Shown: positions 45,691 through 54,837, counted from the stretch's first letter. The stretch is DNA of 64,000 bases from Lachnospiraceae bacterium (GCA_016283575.1 JAEEND010000007.1:248001-312000), one strand, 5' to 3'. Numbers and translations: made by a program. The notes: a model not told the origin generated them from the sequence alone.

Positions 45691-46521
45691 ATGAGCGAAA
45701 ACTGTACACATGATTGTTCATCATGTGCATCACACTGCGGGGAGAGAAAAGGACCCAATCCTTTCCTCCTTGAATTAAATAACGAGAGCCGTATAAAGCA
45801 TGTGATCGGTGTCGTAAGCGGCAAAGGAGGCGTGGGTAAATCCCTTGTGACCACTCTGCTTGCATCTTCACTTAACAAAAAAGGCTATAAAACGGCGATC
45901 CTCGACGGAGATATTACGGGACCCTCCATCCCGAAGGCTTTGGGAATAAAAGAAAAAGCCGACGCGGAGGGGGACCTCATCAATCCGGTAATCGCAGGAT
46001 CCGGCATCAAAGTAATGTCACTTAACCTTATCAACAACAATGAAACCGACCCGGTTGTATGGAGAGGCCCCATTCTCGCATCCACCGTAAAGCAGTTTTA
46101 CAAGGATGTGCGCTGGGGAGATGTAGATTATCTTATTGTGGATATGCCTCCCGGAACCGGTGACGTGCCCTTAACCGTATTTCAGTCCCTTCCTCTTGAC
46201 GGGATCGTGGTGGTTACTTCACCGCAGAGCTTAGTATCGATGATCGTTGAAAAAGCGGTTAATATGGCGGACATGATGCAGATACCGATTCTCGGATTGG
46301 TTGAGAATATGAGTTTTTTAACATGCCCCGACTGTGGCAGAAGAATCAACGTATTCGGTGATTCAGGTAACAGGGAATTTGCCCAAAAGAAAAATATACC
46401 GATTTATTCCGAGATACCGATGGATCCGAATCTTGCTTCAGCCGCCGACAGGGGTGAAATTTGTGACATAGAAGCCCCATGGATAGGTAATTTGGTCAAT
46501 AAAATAGAGACTTTGGAGTAG
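45691..46521 (+). CDS. Mrp/NBP35-type P-loop ATPase (iron-sulfur cluster carrier)
   Basis: 276 residues. The deviant Walker A GKGGVGKS is at 44-51; DGDITGPSIPKALGI and VDMPPGTGDVPL are Mrp signatures. The N-terminus has a CTHDC-SSC-ASHC cysteine cluster (residues 5-16), as in NBP35-type members, and a CPDC pair near 210 should bridge the cluster across a dimer. Members carry and transfer iron-sulfur clusters. It lies 31 bases behind the SGNH gene and just before carD. Confidence 0.93.
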   Translation: MSENCTHDCSSCASHCGERKGPNPFLLELNNESRIKHVIGVVSGKGGVGKSLVTTLLASSLNKKGYKTAILDGDITGPSIPKALGIKEKADAEGDLINPVIAGSGIKVMSLNLINNNETDPVVWRGPILASTVKQFYKDVRWGDVDYLIVDMPPGTGDVPLTVFQSLPLDGIVVVTSPQSLVSMIVEKAVNMADMMQIPILGLVENMSFLTCPDCGRRINVFGDSGNREFAQKKNIPIYSEIPMDPNLASAADRGEICDIEAPWIGNLVNKIETLE

Positions 46522-46540
46522 ATTTTTTGACTTCTTTTTC

Positions 46541-46570
46541 CTTACATTTCCAAAATCTATTTGCTATAAT
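46541..46570 (+). promoter_or_regulatory. Promoter of the carD-like gene
   Basis: CTTACA at 46541-46546 and TATAAT at 46565-46570 are 18 bases apart, and TGC precedes the -10 box (extended -10). Confidence 0.65.
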
Positions 46571-46607
46571 TATCTTGTGTGTAGGGAAAATAGAATAGGA
46601 GGTCAAG

Positions 46608-47117
46608 ATGTATTTAATCGATGAGTATGTAGTCCACACTACGGGGGGTATTTGTAGGGTAGCAGAAATCGCGCCGCTCGCCATTCCGGGTGCAGACAAG
46701 AATGCTCTCTATTACTACCTTATGCCCATTCGTGAAAATGGAAGTAAAGTATTTGTTCCCGTGAACAATGACAGCGCCATTCGTAAGGTATGTACAGAGG
46801 AAGAGGCATGGAATCTCATTGATGAAATCCCTTGTATCGAAGAACTGATTGTTGAAAATGACAAGATGCGTGAGGTAAGTTACAAGGCGATCATTAAGAG
46901 CTGCGATCTGAGACAGCTTGTAAGTATTATTAAGAGTTTGATGACAAGAAAGCGCGAAAGGGAAGAGGCAGGAAAAAGAAGCACTGCCACTGATGACAAG
47001 TATTTAAAGATTGCGGAAGAGAACCTTTTCAGCGAACTTGCTTTTGCCATAGGCCGTAATAAGCTTGAAATGAGAGACATCATTGCTGAAAGAATCGGAA
47101 CATTGAGTCTGACGTAA
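46608..47117 (+). CDS. CarD family RNA-polymerase-binding regulator
   Basis: 169 residues. The N-terminal Tudor-like RNA polymerase interaction domain (YVVHTTGGICRVAEI, KVFVPV; about 5-60) binds the beta subunit in CarD/CdnL proteins. The helical C-terminal domain binds promoter DNA near the -10 region in homologues. The start has AGGAGGT upstream and its own promoter. Two terminators follow. Confidence 0.9.
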   Translation: MYLIDEYVVHTTGGICRVAEIAPLAIPGADKNALYYYLMPIRENGSKVFVPVNNDSAIRKVCTEEEAWNLIDEIPCIEELIVENDKMREVSYKAIIKSCDLRQLVSIIKSLMTRKREREEAGKRSTATDDKYLKIAEENLFSELAFAIGRNKLEMRDIIAERIGTLSLT

Positions 47118-47122
47118 TGTTG

Positions 47123-47146
47123 AAGCCCGGAGATTCCGGGCTTTGT
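47123..47146 (+). terminator. Terminator after the carD-like gene
   Basis: AAGCCCGG pairs with CCGGGCTT around AGATT, with a short TTGTT tail. Confidence 0.75.
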
Positions 47147-47160
47147 TGCTTTTCAGAGTA

Positions 47161-47190
47161 AAAAAAGAATGTCCCATGACATTCTTTTTT
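47161..47190 (+). terminator. Second terminator, AT-rich, after the carD-like gene
   Basis: AAAAAAGAATGTC pairs with GACATTCTTTTTT around CCAT; the descending arm gives the T-run. Confidence 0.85.
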
Positions 47191-47197
47191 CATGTAC

Positions 47198-47226
47198 TTG
47201 ACAAAAATAAGAAAAAGCGGTAAATT
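47198..47226 (+). promoter_or_regulatory. Promoter of the aldolase gene
   Basis: A perfect TTGACA at 47198-47203 is 17 bases from TAAATT at 47221-47226. Confidence 0.7.
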
Positions 47227-47280
47227 AACTTTAGTGGTTTAAACTTTAACACTTTAAAGCAGAAAAGGAGACTTAAAAAT

Positions 47281-48259
47281 GTCACCCTTATATTCAAGAA
47301 CTTTAATTTCATACTGCCCCGATATCAAGGTGCTTGACTGTACCTTAAGAGATGGCGGACTTGTGAATAATTTTAAATTTCCCGATTCTTTTGTTAAGGA
47401 TCTTTATAAGACCAATGTTAAGGCCGGAGTGGATTATATGGAATTCGGCTACAAGGCGTCAAAGGATCTGTTCGATGTTAACGAATTCGGCAAGTGGAAA
47501 TTCTGCGATGAGGAAGATATAAGAAGCATTGTCGGGACCAATGAATCGGACCTTAAGATCTCCGTCATGAGTGATGTGGGAAGAACTGATTACAAGAATG
47601 ATATTTTACCTAAGAAGGATTCCGTGATCGATATGATCAGAACCGCAACATATATTCATCAGATCCCCACGGCAGTGGAAATGATCGAAGATGCCAAGGT
47701 TAAAGGCTATGAAACCACCGTAAACCTTATGGCAGTTTCCAAGGTAAGCGAAACAGATCTTGATGCAGGTCTTGAGATTCTTGCTCAGAGCGCTGTTGAT
47801 ACAATCTATCTCGTAGACAGTTTCGGTGCCTTCTATCCTGAACAGATCGAACGTCTTGCCGACAAATACTTGAATATTGCAGCCAAGACAGGTAAGACCA
47901 TCGGTATTCATGCTCATAACAATCAGCAGCTTGCATTTGCCAATACCATTCAGGCATTACGCCAGGGCGTCAGTATGCTGGATGCCACCATGGCAGGCAT
48001 GGGAAGAGGAGCGGGAAACTGTTATCTTGAAACCCTTCTCGCTTTCCTTAAAAATCCTAAATACAACATATTCCCCGTTCTCAAGTTCTTATCGACCGAT
48101 ATGAGAGAACTGAAGGAATCAGGCGTTAAATGGGGCTATGATCTTTCATACATGCTAACGGGCCTTATGAATACTCATCCCAAGGCAGCCATTAAGTTTA
48201 TGGAAGAAGAAAGAACGGACTATGTGGATTTTTTTCAGGAAGTCATGGACAACGAATGA
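47281..48259 (+). CDS. DRE-TIM metallolyase (HMGL-like aldolase), substrate unknown
   Basis: 325-326 residues (ATG at 47279-47281, with GGAG 11 bases upstream). The catalytic DCTLRDGG motif is at residues 20-27 and the metal-binding GIHAHNN pair of histidines near 205; LVDSFGAFYPEQI is the strand 5-6 block. This places it with 4-hydroxy-2-oxovalerate aldolase and HMG-CoA lyase-like proteins, not with isopropylmalate or citramalate synthases, since the C-terminal regulatory domain is missing. Real substrate unknown: free-standing members sometimes occur near polysaccharide genes. It is a single-gene unit with its own promoter and terminator. Confidence 0.8.
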
Positions 48260-48316
48260 TCTTCGGGTGTTCCGTGACGGAGACTGAATAGATATATAAA
48301 GGGAGTTTAATTATAA

Positions 48317-48358
48317 AAATACGGCTTTGAGGTTATTCCTCAGAGCCGTATTTGTTTT
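48317..48358. terminator. Bidirectional terminator between the aldolase gene and cysS
   Basis: AAATACGGCT...GAGG pairs with CCTC...AGCCGTATTT around TTATT with a small internal loop; TTGTTTT follows on the plus strand and A/T on the other. It separates two convergent genes. Confidence 0.85.
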
Positions 48359-49782
48359 TACTGAATTTCCCAGACTGTTCCCTCTCTGGTGTCTTTTATT
48401 ACGATACCTTTTGATAATAATTCTTCACGAATCGCATCAGCCTTGGCAAAATCCTTGGCTTTCTTTGCTTCTGCACGTTCGGCTATCTTAGCTTCTACAT
48501 AAGCCTTAGTTTCGTTGTCTACGGATGTTTCTTTTTCCTGAAGAGCCTTATCAAGATCAAGATTTAATACTGTATCAAATTCCTTGATAAGAGAAGCCTT
48601 TTCTTCCTGAGAAAGCTCGGACTTCAGTACATCATAAAGAACTGTTATGGCAGAAGATGAATTTAAGTCGTTGCCGAGGGCTTCTTTAAATTTATTTCTG
48701 TATGCTTCACATGCATCTGTCTCGTTAAGGACGCCCTTACCTGCTTCGGAAACCAATTTTGAAGTCTGACGACGGAGCTTTTCATAGGCAGCCTTTACAT
48801 TATCAAGATTCTCATAAGAGAATTCCAAAGGCTTACGGTAATGGCTCTGTAAGCAGAACATACGATATACGAGAGGGTCATAACCCTTATCCTCAAGAAG
48901 GGATACCGTTAAGAATTCTCCCTTACTCTTACTCATCTTACCGTTCTTATCATTTAAATGATGTACATGGAACCAGTAATTACACCATTTGTGACCGATA
49001 TAAGCTTCGCTCTGAGCGATCTCGTTGGTGTGGTGGGGGAAGATATTATCTACGCCGCCACAGTGAATATCAAGCTTTTCTCCGCAGTGCTTCATGCTGA
49101 TGCAGGAGCATTCAATATGCCAGCCGGGATATCCGAGGCCCCAGGGACTTTCCCATTTAAGTTCCTGAGAATCGAATTTGGATTTTGTGAACCAAAGCAC
49201 GAAATCTGCTTTGTTTCTTTTGTTGGTATCTTCGGAAACATCATCACGAACACCTACCATAAGGTCCTGTTCGTTCATGTTTGAAAGTACATAGTAGTTT
49301 TTAAGCTTGGATGTGTCAAAATAAACATTGTCACCTGCAATATATGCAAATCCCTTTTCAAGAAGTGCGGACACCATATGGATGAATTCGGGAACGCAGT
49401 TGGTGGCAGGCTCTACCACATCGGGACGGCGGATATTTAATTTACGACAATCATCAAAGAACGCATCGGTATAGAATTTTGCGATCTGCATTACGGTTTT
49501 GTGCTCACGCTTTGCACCTGCAACCATCTTATCGTCACCGTCATCGGAATCACCGCTTAAGTGACCCACGTCCGTGATGTTCATGACTCTTTTTACATCA
49601 TAGCCAAAGTAACGAAGGGTTCGATCCAAAATATCTTCCATAATATAACATCGAAGGTTTCCAATGTGGGCATAGTGATAAACTGTAGGCCCGCAAGTGT
49701 AAAGCTTGACCTTGCCCGGTTCATTGGGCACAAAGTCTTCAACCTTTTTTGTTAAAGTATTAAAGAATCTGATATTCTGCAT
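48358..49782 (-). CDS. cysS: Cysteinyl-tRNA synthetase
   Basis: Class I synthetase of 474 residues. LYTCGPTVYHYAHIGN has the HIGH equivalent (HIGN) and the first zinc cysteine; the other zinc ligands are in WHIECS and GGVDNIFPHHTNE. KMSKSKGEF is the second signature. The C-terminal anticodon region is helical. The start overlaps no other ORF; its ribosome-binding site AAGGAGG is inside a hairpin (49790-49829). Confidence 0.97.
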   Translation of the reverse strand: MQNIRFFNTLTKKVEDFVPNEPGKVKLYTCGPTVYHYAHIGNLRCYIMEDILDRTLRYFGYDVKRVMNITDVGHLSGDSDDGDDKMVAGAKREHKTVMQIAKFYTDAFFDDCRKLNIRRPDVVEPATNCVPEFIHMVSALLEKGFAYIAGDNVYFDTSKLKNYYVLSNMNEQDLMVGVRDDVSEDTNKRNKADFVLWFTKSKFDSQELKWESPWGLGYPGWHIECSCISMKHCGEKLDIHCGGVDNIFPHHTNEIAQSEAYIGHKWCNYWFHVHHLNDKNGKMSKSKGEFLTVSLLEDKGYDPLVYRMFCLQSHYRKPLEFSYENLDNVKAAYEKLRRQTSKLVSEAGKGVLNETDACEAYRNKFKEALGNDLNSSSAITVLYDVLKSELSQEEKASLIKEFDTVLNLDLDKALQEKETSVDNETKAYVEAKIAERAEAKKAKDFAKADAIREELLSKGIVIKDTREGTVWEIQ

Positions 49783-49789
49783 AAAAATA

Positions 49790-49829
49790 CGCCTCCTTGT
49801 TCAACTAATTAATAGTAACAAGGAAGGCG
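49790..49829 (-). promoter_or_regulatory. Hairpin that covers the cysS ribosome-binding site
   Basis: On the minus strand CGCCTTCCTTGTT pairs with AACAAGGAGGCG with one bulged base, loop of about 15 AT-rich bases. The descending arm contains AAGGAGG, the ribosome-binding site of cysS seven or eight bases before its ATG. It could control translation, or act as an imperfect terminator because TATTTTT follows. Confidence 0.6.
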
Positions 49830-49888
49830 TAAATCGTCAATAACAGAACACATGTAAAGGGCTTAATAAAGTGAATTTGCCAAGGCTC

Positions 49889-50404
49889 TTATGCACCGAG
49901 ATTCACATTCATGCCTTTATATTTTGTGCTGTCCTGAGTCTTCAAAGCTTTCTGATAAGGACTTTCTTCGTTATAATATTTTATCTGAGTATGGGTGGTG
50001 CCTCCGGCTATATATGTTCTTCCGCATTCGGGACAGATGGCCGTGTGTATGGAAACAGAAGCCTGAATAACCTTTCCGTTATCCTGCGAAGCTTTCGTAT
50101 AGGCATTTGATACATGCTCCTGCTCATGAGCTCTTACGGCTGTATATGCTGCATTGGGATTGATATGCTGGGCCGTTTTAAAAGAAACCATCTCGTCGGA
50201 GCCATCCTGATATTTTCGTCTCTTACAGGTTTCGCATTCGCCGTTTGGATCGTTATGTTCCTTAAATTCCTTCAGAGGATCGGGAATCCCCATTTCTTCA
50301 CGCTTTTCTTCATAGAGCTTCTTTTCGTAGGGCGTCATAGAGGCTTTATTGGCGGCCTCGCCCGTATATGTAGAATTGCCGAAATTCTGTATTGATAAAT
50401 TCAT
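49889..50404 (-). CDS. SprA-related putative zinc metalloprotease
   Basis: 171 residues. Zinc-knuckle pairs CETC (near 57-60) and CPEC (near 125-128) flank a core with RAHEQEHV, which has the HExxH zinc-protease motif. YQDGSDEMVSFK and GRTYIAGGTTHTQI match the family I know as SprA-related. Such proteins are predicted peptidases with unknown targets. No signal peptide is visible. It has GGAGGAG before the start and is 69 bases after the kinase gene on the same strand; it may belong to that operon. Confidence 0.75.
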   Translation of the reverse strand: MNLSIQNFGNSTYTGEAANKASMTPYEKKLYEEKREEMGIPDPLKEFKEHNDPNGECETCKRRKYQDGSDEMVSFKTAQHINPNAAYTAVRAHEQEHVSNAYTKASQDNGKVIQASVSIHTAICPECGRTYIAGGTTHTQIKYYNEESPYQKALKTQDSTKYKGMNVNLGA

Positions 50405-50473
50405 GGCTCCTCCTTTCCCGGTAGTTTAGATACTTACTCATATTGATACTACCAAAAAGAAAATAACAGTGTA

Positions 50474-52360
50474 TTAATTCTTGGGAATGGTGAAGCGTAC
50501 GCAGGTACCGAGACCTATGGCGCTGTCCACCTGGAGACCGGTACCGTACTGATTATTTAAGCGCTTATTGATGTTATATATTCCTATGCTGTTATTTTCC
50601 TTAGGCTCCATAAAGAGCTTATGCATCTGTTCTTCCGTCATGCCGGTGCCGTTGTCACTTACTTCAAAAGTAACACTATCCGCATCATCTATTATCTTAA
50701 GTGTCACAAGTCCCGGTTTATCAAGACGTCTTACACCATGCTTTATGGCATTTTCGATAAGGGGCTGGATCACGATGGGCGGCATCATGATGTTGGGCAT
50801 TCTTATGGGGAAGTCCTGGAAAAATTTGATCGAAGGGAAACGCTCCGATTCAATGTCTGTATAGGCATTTACAAGCTCCAGCTCACGTCTTAAGGTAACG
50901 GTTTCCTCCATGTTGTCAACGCTTAGTACAAGCTTTAAGAAGTCGGAGAGGGAACCGATAAGATGCTTTGCCTTCTTTGGATCCGTTACGCAGAGATCCG
51001 CTATGGTATTAAGGGTGTTATAAAGAAAGTGAGGCTTCATTTGAGCATTTAAGAAAGCATTTTCATTGGCCTGCATATTCTCAAGCTGGCGCGCCAGCTC
51101 TTCTTTATAAAAGCTTTCTGCAGCGCTCTGCTCCGAATAACGCATGCTGAGTGAGATGACCAAAACAGCGGCAGTCAATATATATCCCCATACATAGATA
51201 TATTTGGAAGGACAGACCATTCCGGCAGTCAGATACATAAGCGCCACATCGGCAATGAGCATCGATATTGAGAAGATATACATGCCGATATATTTTTCCC
51301 GGTTTTCGTAGGCTTTAATGAATACCCATACACAGAATAAGAAGGTAAAAAGTGTGGTAAGGGCCGAAATGCCAATGAAGAAAGGAAACATTTCCAGAGT
51401 GAGAGCATTGATCAAAGGCACTATCTGGATCGCCAGGCCTATATTCAGGAAGGGTTTCTTGATGTAATTGGGGAAGAGGCAGTCCGTATGATAAAGAAGG
51501 GATGCAAAGAATAGAGGCGTGGAAAAGCCTCTTAAGATCATACCCGCCTGGTAAGGTAAATGGGTTACTACAAAATCCGTATAGCTGTCATGAAGGAATA
51601 ATACACATGTAACAAAGGCAAGTGAAAACAGCACGAAGGAAATAAGTATCTTATCCTTTCGCACGAATATATACTGCACGATACAGAAGGCAATGCATAC
51701 GACAATAAAAGCGGACATTCCGAGGTCCGTTGATACGGATGTATTAAAGCGTCGTTCTATTGGTTCTTTTGCACCGAAAATAAGAGCTGACGAAGAAAGA
51801 AAGCTGTAATTATCGGGAGATATGTAATTTATTACGACATCATATTTTCCATCCTCGGAAATGGGAAAATAAACCTTATCTATGCCGGGATAGTAGGCAT
51901 TTTCAGAATCAAACTTATCAGATGCGCCGGCAAGCTCTCCGTTGATAAAAACCCTGTATTCGGGATAAACAGTGGGCATAAGAAGAGCATATTCATCATT
52001 TGCCGGAACTTTAAAATAAAAATGTAAAGTGAATATGAATCGATTGCCCACTTTGTTTTCGGGAGATTTAAAGGCATGGAAGGAATTTCCCTTTATGGTG
52101 GCATGCTCGGGAGTAAATCCGGATGTTTTTGATAAAGCATCGATTTCCTCCGGTGTAAGGATCTCTTTCCTGTAAATCTCCAGGTCTCCCGCAAGATAAG
52201 AAACCGAGCCGGTACTTAAGTAGGTGGGGATCAATCCATCGGGGCTGTTACTGATACTTACGGGTGCAGGCTGCAGAAAGAGAGTCACTATATAAAAAAC
52301 AATGGTGATCGCTATGGGCAATACGGTTGCTATCAATATGGCACGGCTTTTTCTACTCAT
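50474..52360 (-). CDS. Sensor histidine kinase, 7TM-type with LytS/YesM-type kinase core
   Basis: 628 residues. A first membrane helix is followed by an external domain (about 30-205) of the jelly-roll type found in 7TMR receptors (YRVFINGELAGASDKF), then about seven membrane helices (205-400) and a His_kinase domain with NAQMKPHFLYNTLNTIADLC. The phosphoacceptor His is present. The ATPase part has IENAIKHGVRR, DNGTGM and GIYNINKRL. ATG 52360 has GGGGG nine bases upstream and overlaps the preceding gene by eight bases; the TTG 52381 is rejected. It is cotranscribed with a second kinase and a response regulator. Confidence 0.9.
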   Translation of the reverse strand: MSRKSRAILIATVLPIAITIVFYIVTLFLQPAPVSISNSPDGLIPTYLSTGSVSYLAGDLEIYRKEILTPEEIDALSKTSGFTPEHATIKGNSFHAFKSPENKVGNRFIFTLHFYFKVPANDEYALLMPTVYPEYRVFINGELAGASDKFDSENAYYPGIDKVYFPISEDGKYDVVINYISPDNYSFLSSSALIFGAKEPIERRFNTSVSTDLGMSAFIVVCIAFCIVQYIFVRKDKILISFVLFSLAFVTCVLFLHDSYTDFVVTHLPYQAGMILRGFSTPLFFASLLYHTDCLFPNYIKKPFLNIGLAIQIVPLINALTLEMFPFFIGISALTTLFTFLFCVWVFIKAYENREKYIGMYIFSISMLIADVALMYLTAGMVCPSKYIYVWGYILTAAVLVISLSMRYSEQSAAESFYKEELARQLENMQANENAFLNAQMKPHFLYNTLNTIADLCVTDPKKAKHLIGSLSDFLKLVLSVDNMEETVTLRRELELVNAYTDIESERFPSIKFFQDFPIRMPNIMMPPIVIQPLIENAIKHGVRRLDKPGLVTLKIIDDADSVTFEVSDNGTGMTEEQMHKLFMEPKENNSIGIYNINKRLNNQYGTGLQVDSAIGLGTCVRFTIPKN

Positions 52361-53663
52361 CTGAATCCCCCTTTTCCGCAAGCTCCTCTGAATTTGCAGG
52401 CACTACAAAAGAAACGCTGGTGCCGACTCCGGGAGCGCTTTGAATAACAAGGCCTTTGCCAAAGAGATTCTTAAGTCTTGTATGGATGTTATATATACCG
52501 ATTCTTGCGGTATCGTGAAGTTCCTCCGTAAGGGAACGGGCCACATGCTCGTCCATTCCGATGCCGTTATCGGAAATATCGATATGGAAATAGTTTCTGT
52601 AGGGAATGATTGTTATTGTTATCTTTCCGCCTTCTTTTTGCCCCTTAAAACCATGCTCTATGGCATTTTCCACCAGTGGCTGAATGGTCATGGGAGGAAT
52701 ATAGAATTCCGGAAGAGGATTAGGAAAGTGATAATCGAAGGTAGTATTCTTGTTACGTTCTCTTTCGATGGAAATGTAGGCTTTTGTGAGCTCTATTTCG
52801 TTATTTAAAGGAACGGCACCCTTAAGCTGCTGGAAATTAAGCGTATGACGGAGATATTTTGATAAAGAGACCGTCAGATCTTCAGCTGTAAAAGGGTCCT
52901 CGTCACATTTCTGTTTAATGAGATCGAGAGTCTTATATAAAAAGTCTGCCTTCATCTGAGTGCACAAAAGGGCGTCGGATGAGTGATTTATTTTCGTAAT
53001 GGTATCGGAAAGAGATGCTGAAAGCTTCTGAGTCAGCATTATGGATTCGTTATAAAGGTTACTTAAGCGAAGAAGCTGGAAGAACATGTAAACCGGCGTA
53101 ATATAAAGAAGAGGATTCAAAAAAGGCAATTCTCTTATTCTGAACACAAGATCCACGGTAATGGCAGCTATTATAAGCGAAAGGGAAAAAGCGGAAAAAA
53201 AGAAAGCTCTGGATTTTTCCTTTACAAATCTGATGGCCTGGATAATTGAAAGAAGGCTGGTAACCAGATTTAAACTTGCAAGAAAGAAATAAGCCGCCAT
53301 ATTAAGAGAGGGAGGTATCAGCATGGCGGAAAGGGTAGCAACGCCGGAAATGAGAGCCAAAAGGCGATGTGGATCGGTTTTTCTCTTGCCGCTCATATTA
53401 TGAGCATAGATATTTAATACAAGAGAGGTCATTGCAAAGAATAATAAGAATAAATTGTCCGTTATTACAGTCGGGCGCGTTTCCAAAGCCAGGGTATCGG
53501 GACGTACAAAGTAGCTGAAATTGGTGAAAAATGCCATTGAAAAGCAAAAAAGACCAAACCATGTTATATTCAGGGACTTTTTAAAGTTCCTGAATATAAC
53601 AAAGCAATAAAATCCTGAACCAAGACATGATAAGACGCATAACGACCGTAAAAATATAGTCAT
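52353..53663 (-). CDS. LytS/YesM-type sensor kinase lacking the phosphoacceptor His
   Basis: 436 residues: about six membrane helices (to about 200), then a His_kinase-type core. The usual QxxPHFLYNTL block reads QMKADFLYKTLD, so the phosphoacceptor His is Asp (residue 240, codon 52944-52946). The ATPase motifs look intact: VENAIEHGFKG, DNGIGMDE and GIYNIHTRLKNLFGKG. This argues for a pseudokinase-like partner or a kinase acting in trans on the neighbouring protein. ATG 53663 has GGAG seven bases upstream; TTG 53681 is rejected. It lies 14 bases after the regulator gene. Confidence 0.85.
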   Translation of the reverse strand: MTIFLRSLCVLSCLGSGFYCFVIFRNFKKSLNITWFGLFCFSMAFFTNFSYFVRPDTLALETRPTVITDNLFLLFFAMTSLVLNIYAHNMSGKRKTDPHRLLALISGVATLSAMLIPPSLNMAAYFFLASLNLVTSLLSIIQAIRFVKEKSRAFFFSAFSLSLIIAAITVDLVFRIRELPFLNPLLYITPVYMFFQLLRLSNLYNESIMLTQKLSASLSDTITKINHSSDALLCTQMKADFLYKTLDLIKQKCDEDPFTAEDLTVSLSKYLRHTLNFQQLKGAVPLNNEIELTKAYISIERERNKNTTFDYHFPNPLPEFYIPPMTIQPLVENAIEHGFKGQKEGGKITITIIPYRNYFHIDISDNGIGMDEHVARSLTEELHDTARIGIYNIHTRLKNLFGKGLVIQSAPGVGTSVSFVVPANSEELAEKGDSDE

Positions 53664-53677
53664 TGTATTCTCCGAGA

Positions 53678-54775
53678 TCAAAGGGCTTTTACAAAGTCGC
53701 GAATTTCCTTAGAGGGCTCCAGACCATATTCCTTCATGAGGGATTCGCAGTATTTGTCATAATAATCCATTACAGCGGCAGTGGGAAGCTTCTTTCTCTT
53801 TAAGGTAAGAAGTTCTTTTAATGCATTTTCCTCATAAAGATCCACATGAAGAATAGCTTCGTAAGAATCAATTGCCGCATCGGTATCGGATTTTTCTTTA
53901 TATAATTCGCCGGCACGGTAAAGAAGCTGGATATATCTGGTTTCAAGCCAGCCCTTTGTTTCATCCGCCCATTCATAGAAGCGGTTTTCAAGGTAGGGAC
54001 CCTTGTAGAGCTTTATAAGTTCTTCCACTTCAGCAAGCTGTAAGGTGGTAGGATTTGCCATTTTATTTCTGAATTCGAGATAATCGCACTTGATCCTCGA
54101 GGTATTGATGCTGTAATCATCATGATCGCGAACAAGCACATCGGTATAACCGTAATCCACAAGAGTACTTCTTATATAGGTACAGGTTACACGGAAATTG
54201 TTGGCAGCCTTATCGAGGTCAACATCGGGCCAAAGAGTGTCTAAGATCATATCTTTGGAGCGTGCACGACCTTCGTTCTGGATCAAGAATGCGAGAAGTT
54301 CTTCAGCTTTGGATGTTCTGAAGCGAAGAGGCTCCGAATCCTTGGCTCTCTTAATAGAAAAAGCGCCAAAGCAATTGATCTCAATCTTGTCGTCATCGAC
54401 TTCATGAGGCTTCTTTAACTTATTCTCCATGGTATCGATCTGTGCGGTGAAATCATCCCTCGAAAGAGGTTTTAAGAGATACCCCGTTGCATGTGCTTTA
54501 AAAGCTTCCAATGCGTATTGATTGTAGGCTGTAATGAACACCACCTCAATGTATGGATTATAGTCCATTAATACTTCAGCAAGTTCCAGACCGGACATTC
54601 CGGGCATTTCGATGTCGAGGAATGCAATGTCAATCTTGTTGTCTTCACAGAATTTGGCGGCTTCCTGGGGCTTGGTAAATGTCTTTACAAGCTCGAGTCT
54701 TGAATCCTGAAGGATAAGACGCTCAAATCTGTTTAAGGCGTTCTGTTCGTCATCTACTGCAATTACTTTAAACAT
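53678..54775 (-). CDS. Response regulator with SARP-type (wHTH-BTAD) output
   Basis: 365 residues. A receiver domain (1-120) with the phospho-acceptor Asp54 in AFLDIEMPGMSG, Thr82 and Lys102. It is followed by a winged-helix DNA-binding domain (about 132-225, INCFGAFSIKR start) and a TPR-like bacterial transcriptional activator domain (about 235-365). This is the SARP/BTAD arrangement, while LytS/YesM-type kinases usually pair with LytTR or AraC-type regulators. It is the first gene of the two-component operon and has a plausible promoter upstream. Confidence 0.9.
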   Translation of the reverse strand: MFKVIAVDDEQNALNRFERLILQDSRLELVKTFTKPQEAAKFCEDNKIDIAFLDIEMPGMSGLELAEVLMDYNPYIEVVFITAYNQYALEAFKAHATGYLLKPLSRDDFTAQIDTMENKLKKPHEVDDDKIEINCFGAFSIKRAKDSEPLRFRTSKAEELLAFLIQNEGRARSKDMILDTLWPDVDLDKAANNFRVTCTYIRSTLVDYGYTDVLVRDHDDYSINTSRIKCDYLEFRNKMANPTTLQLAEVEELIKLYKGPYLENRFYEWADETKGWLETRYIQLLYRAGELYKEKSDTDAAIDSYEAILHVDLYEENALKELLTLKRKKLPTAAVMDYYDKYCESLMKEYGLEPSKEIRDFVKAL

Positions 54776-54808
54776 GTCAAAAACCCCCGTAGGCAGATAT
54801 TTGTATAT

Positions 54809-54837
54809 ATTTTACAAAAAATATTTAACGTTTACAA
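54809..54837 (-). promoter_or_regulatory. Promoter of the two-component operon
   Basis: On the minus strand TTGTAA (54832-54837) and TAAAAT (54809-54814) are 17 bases apart, about 34 bases before the response regulator start. Confidence 0.6.
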
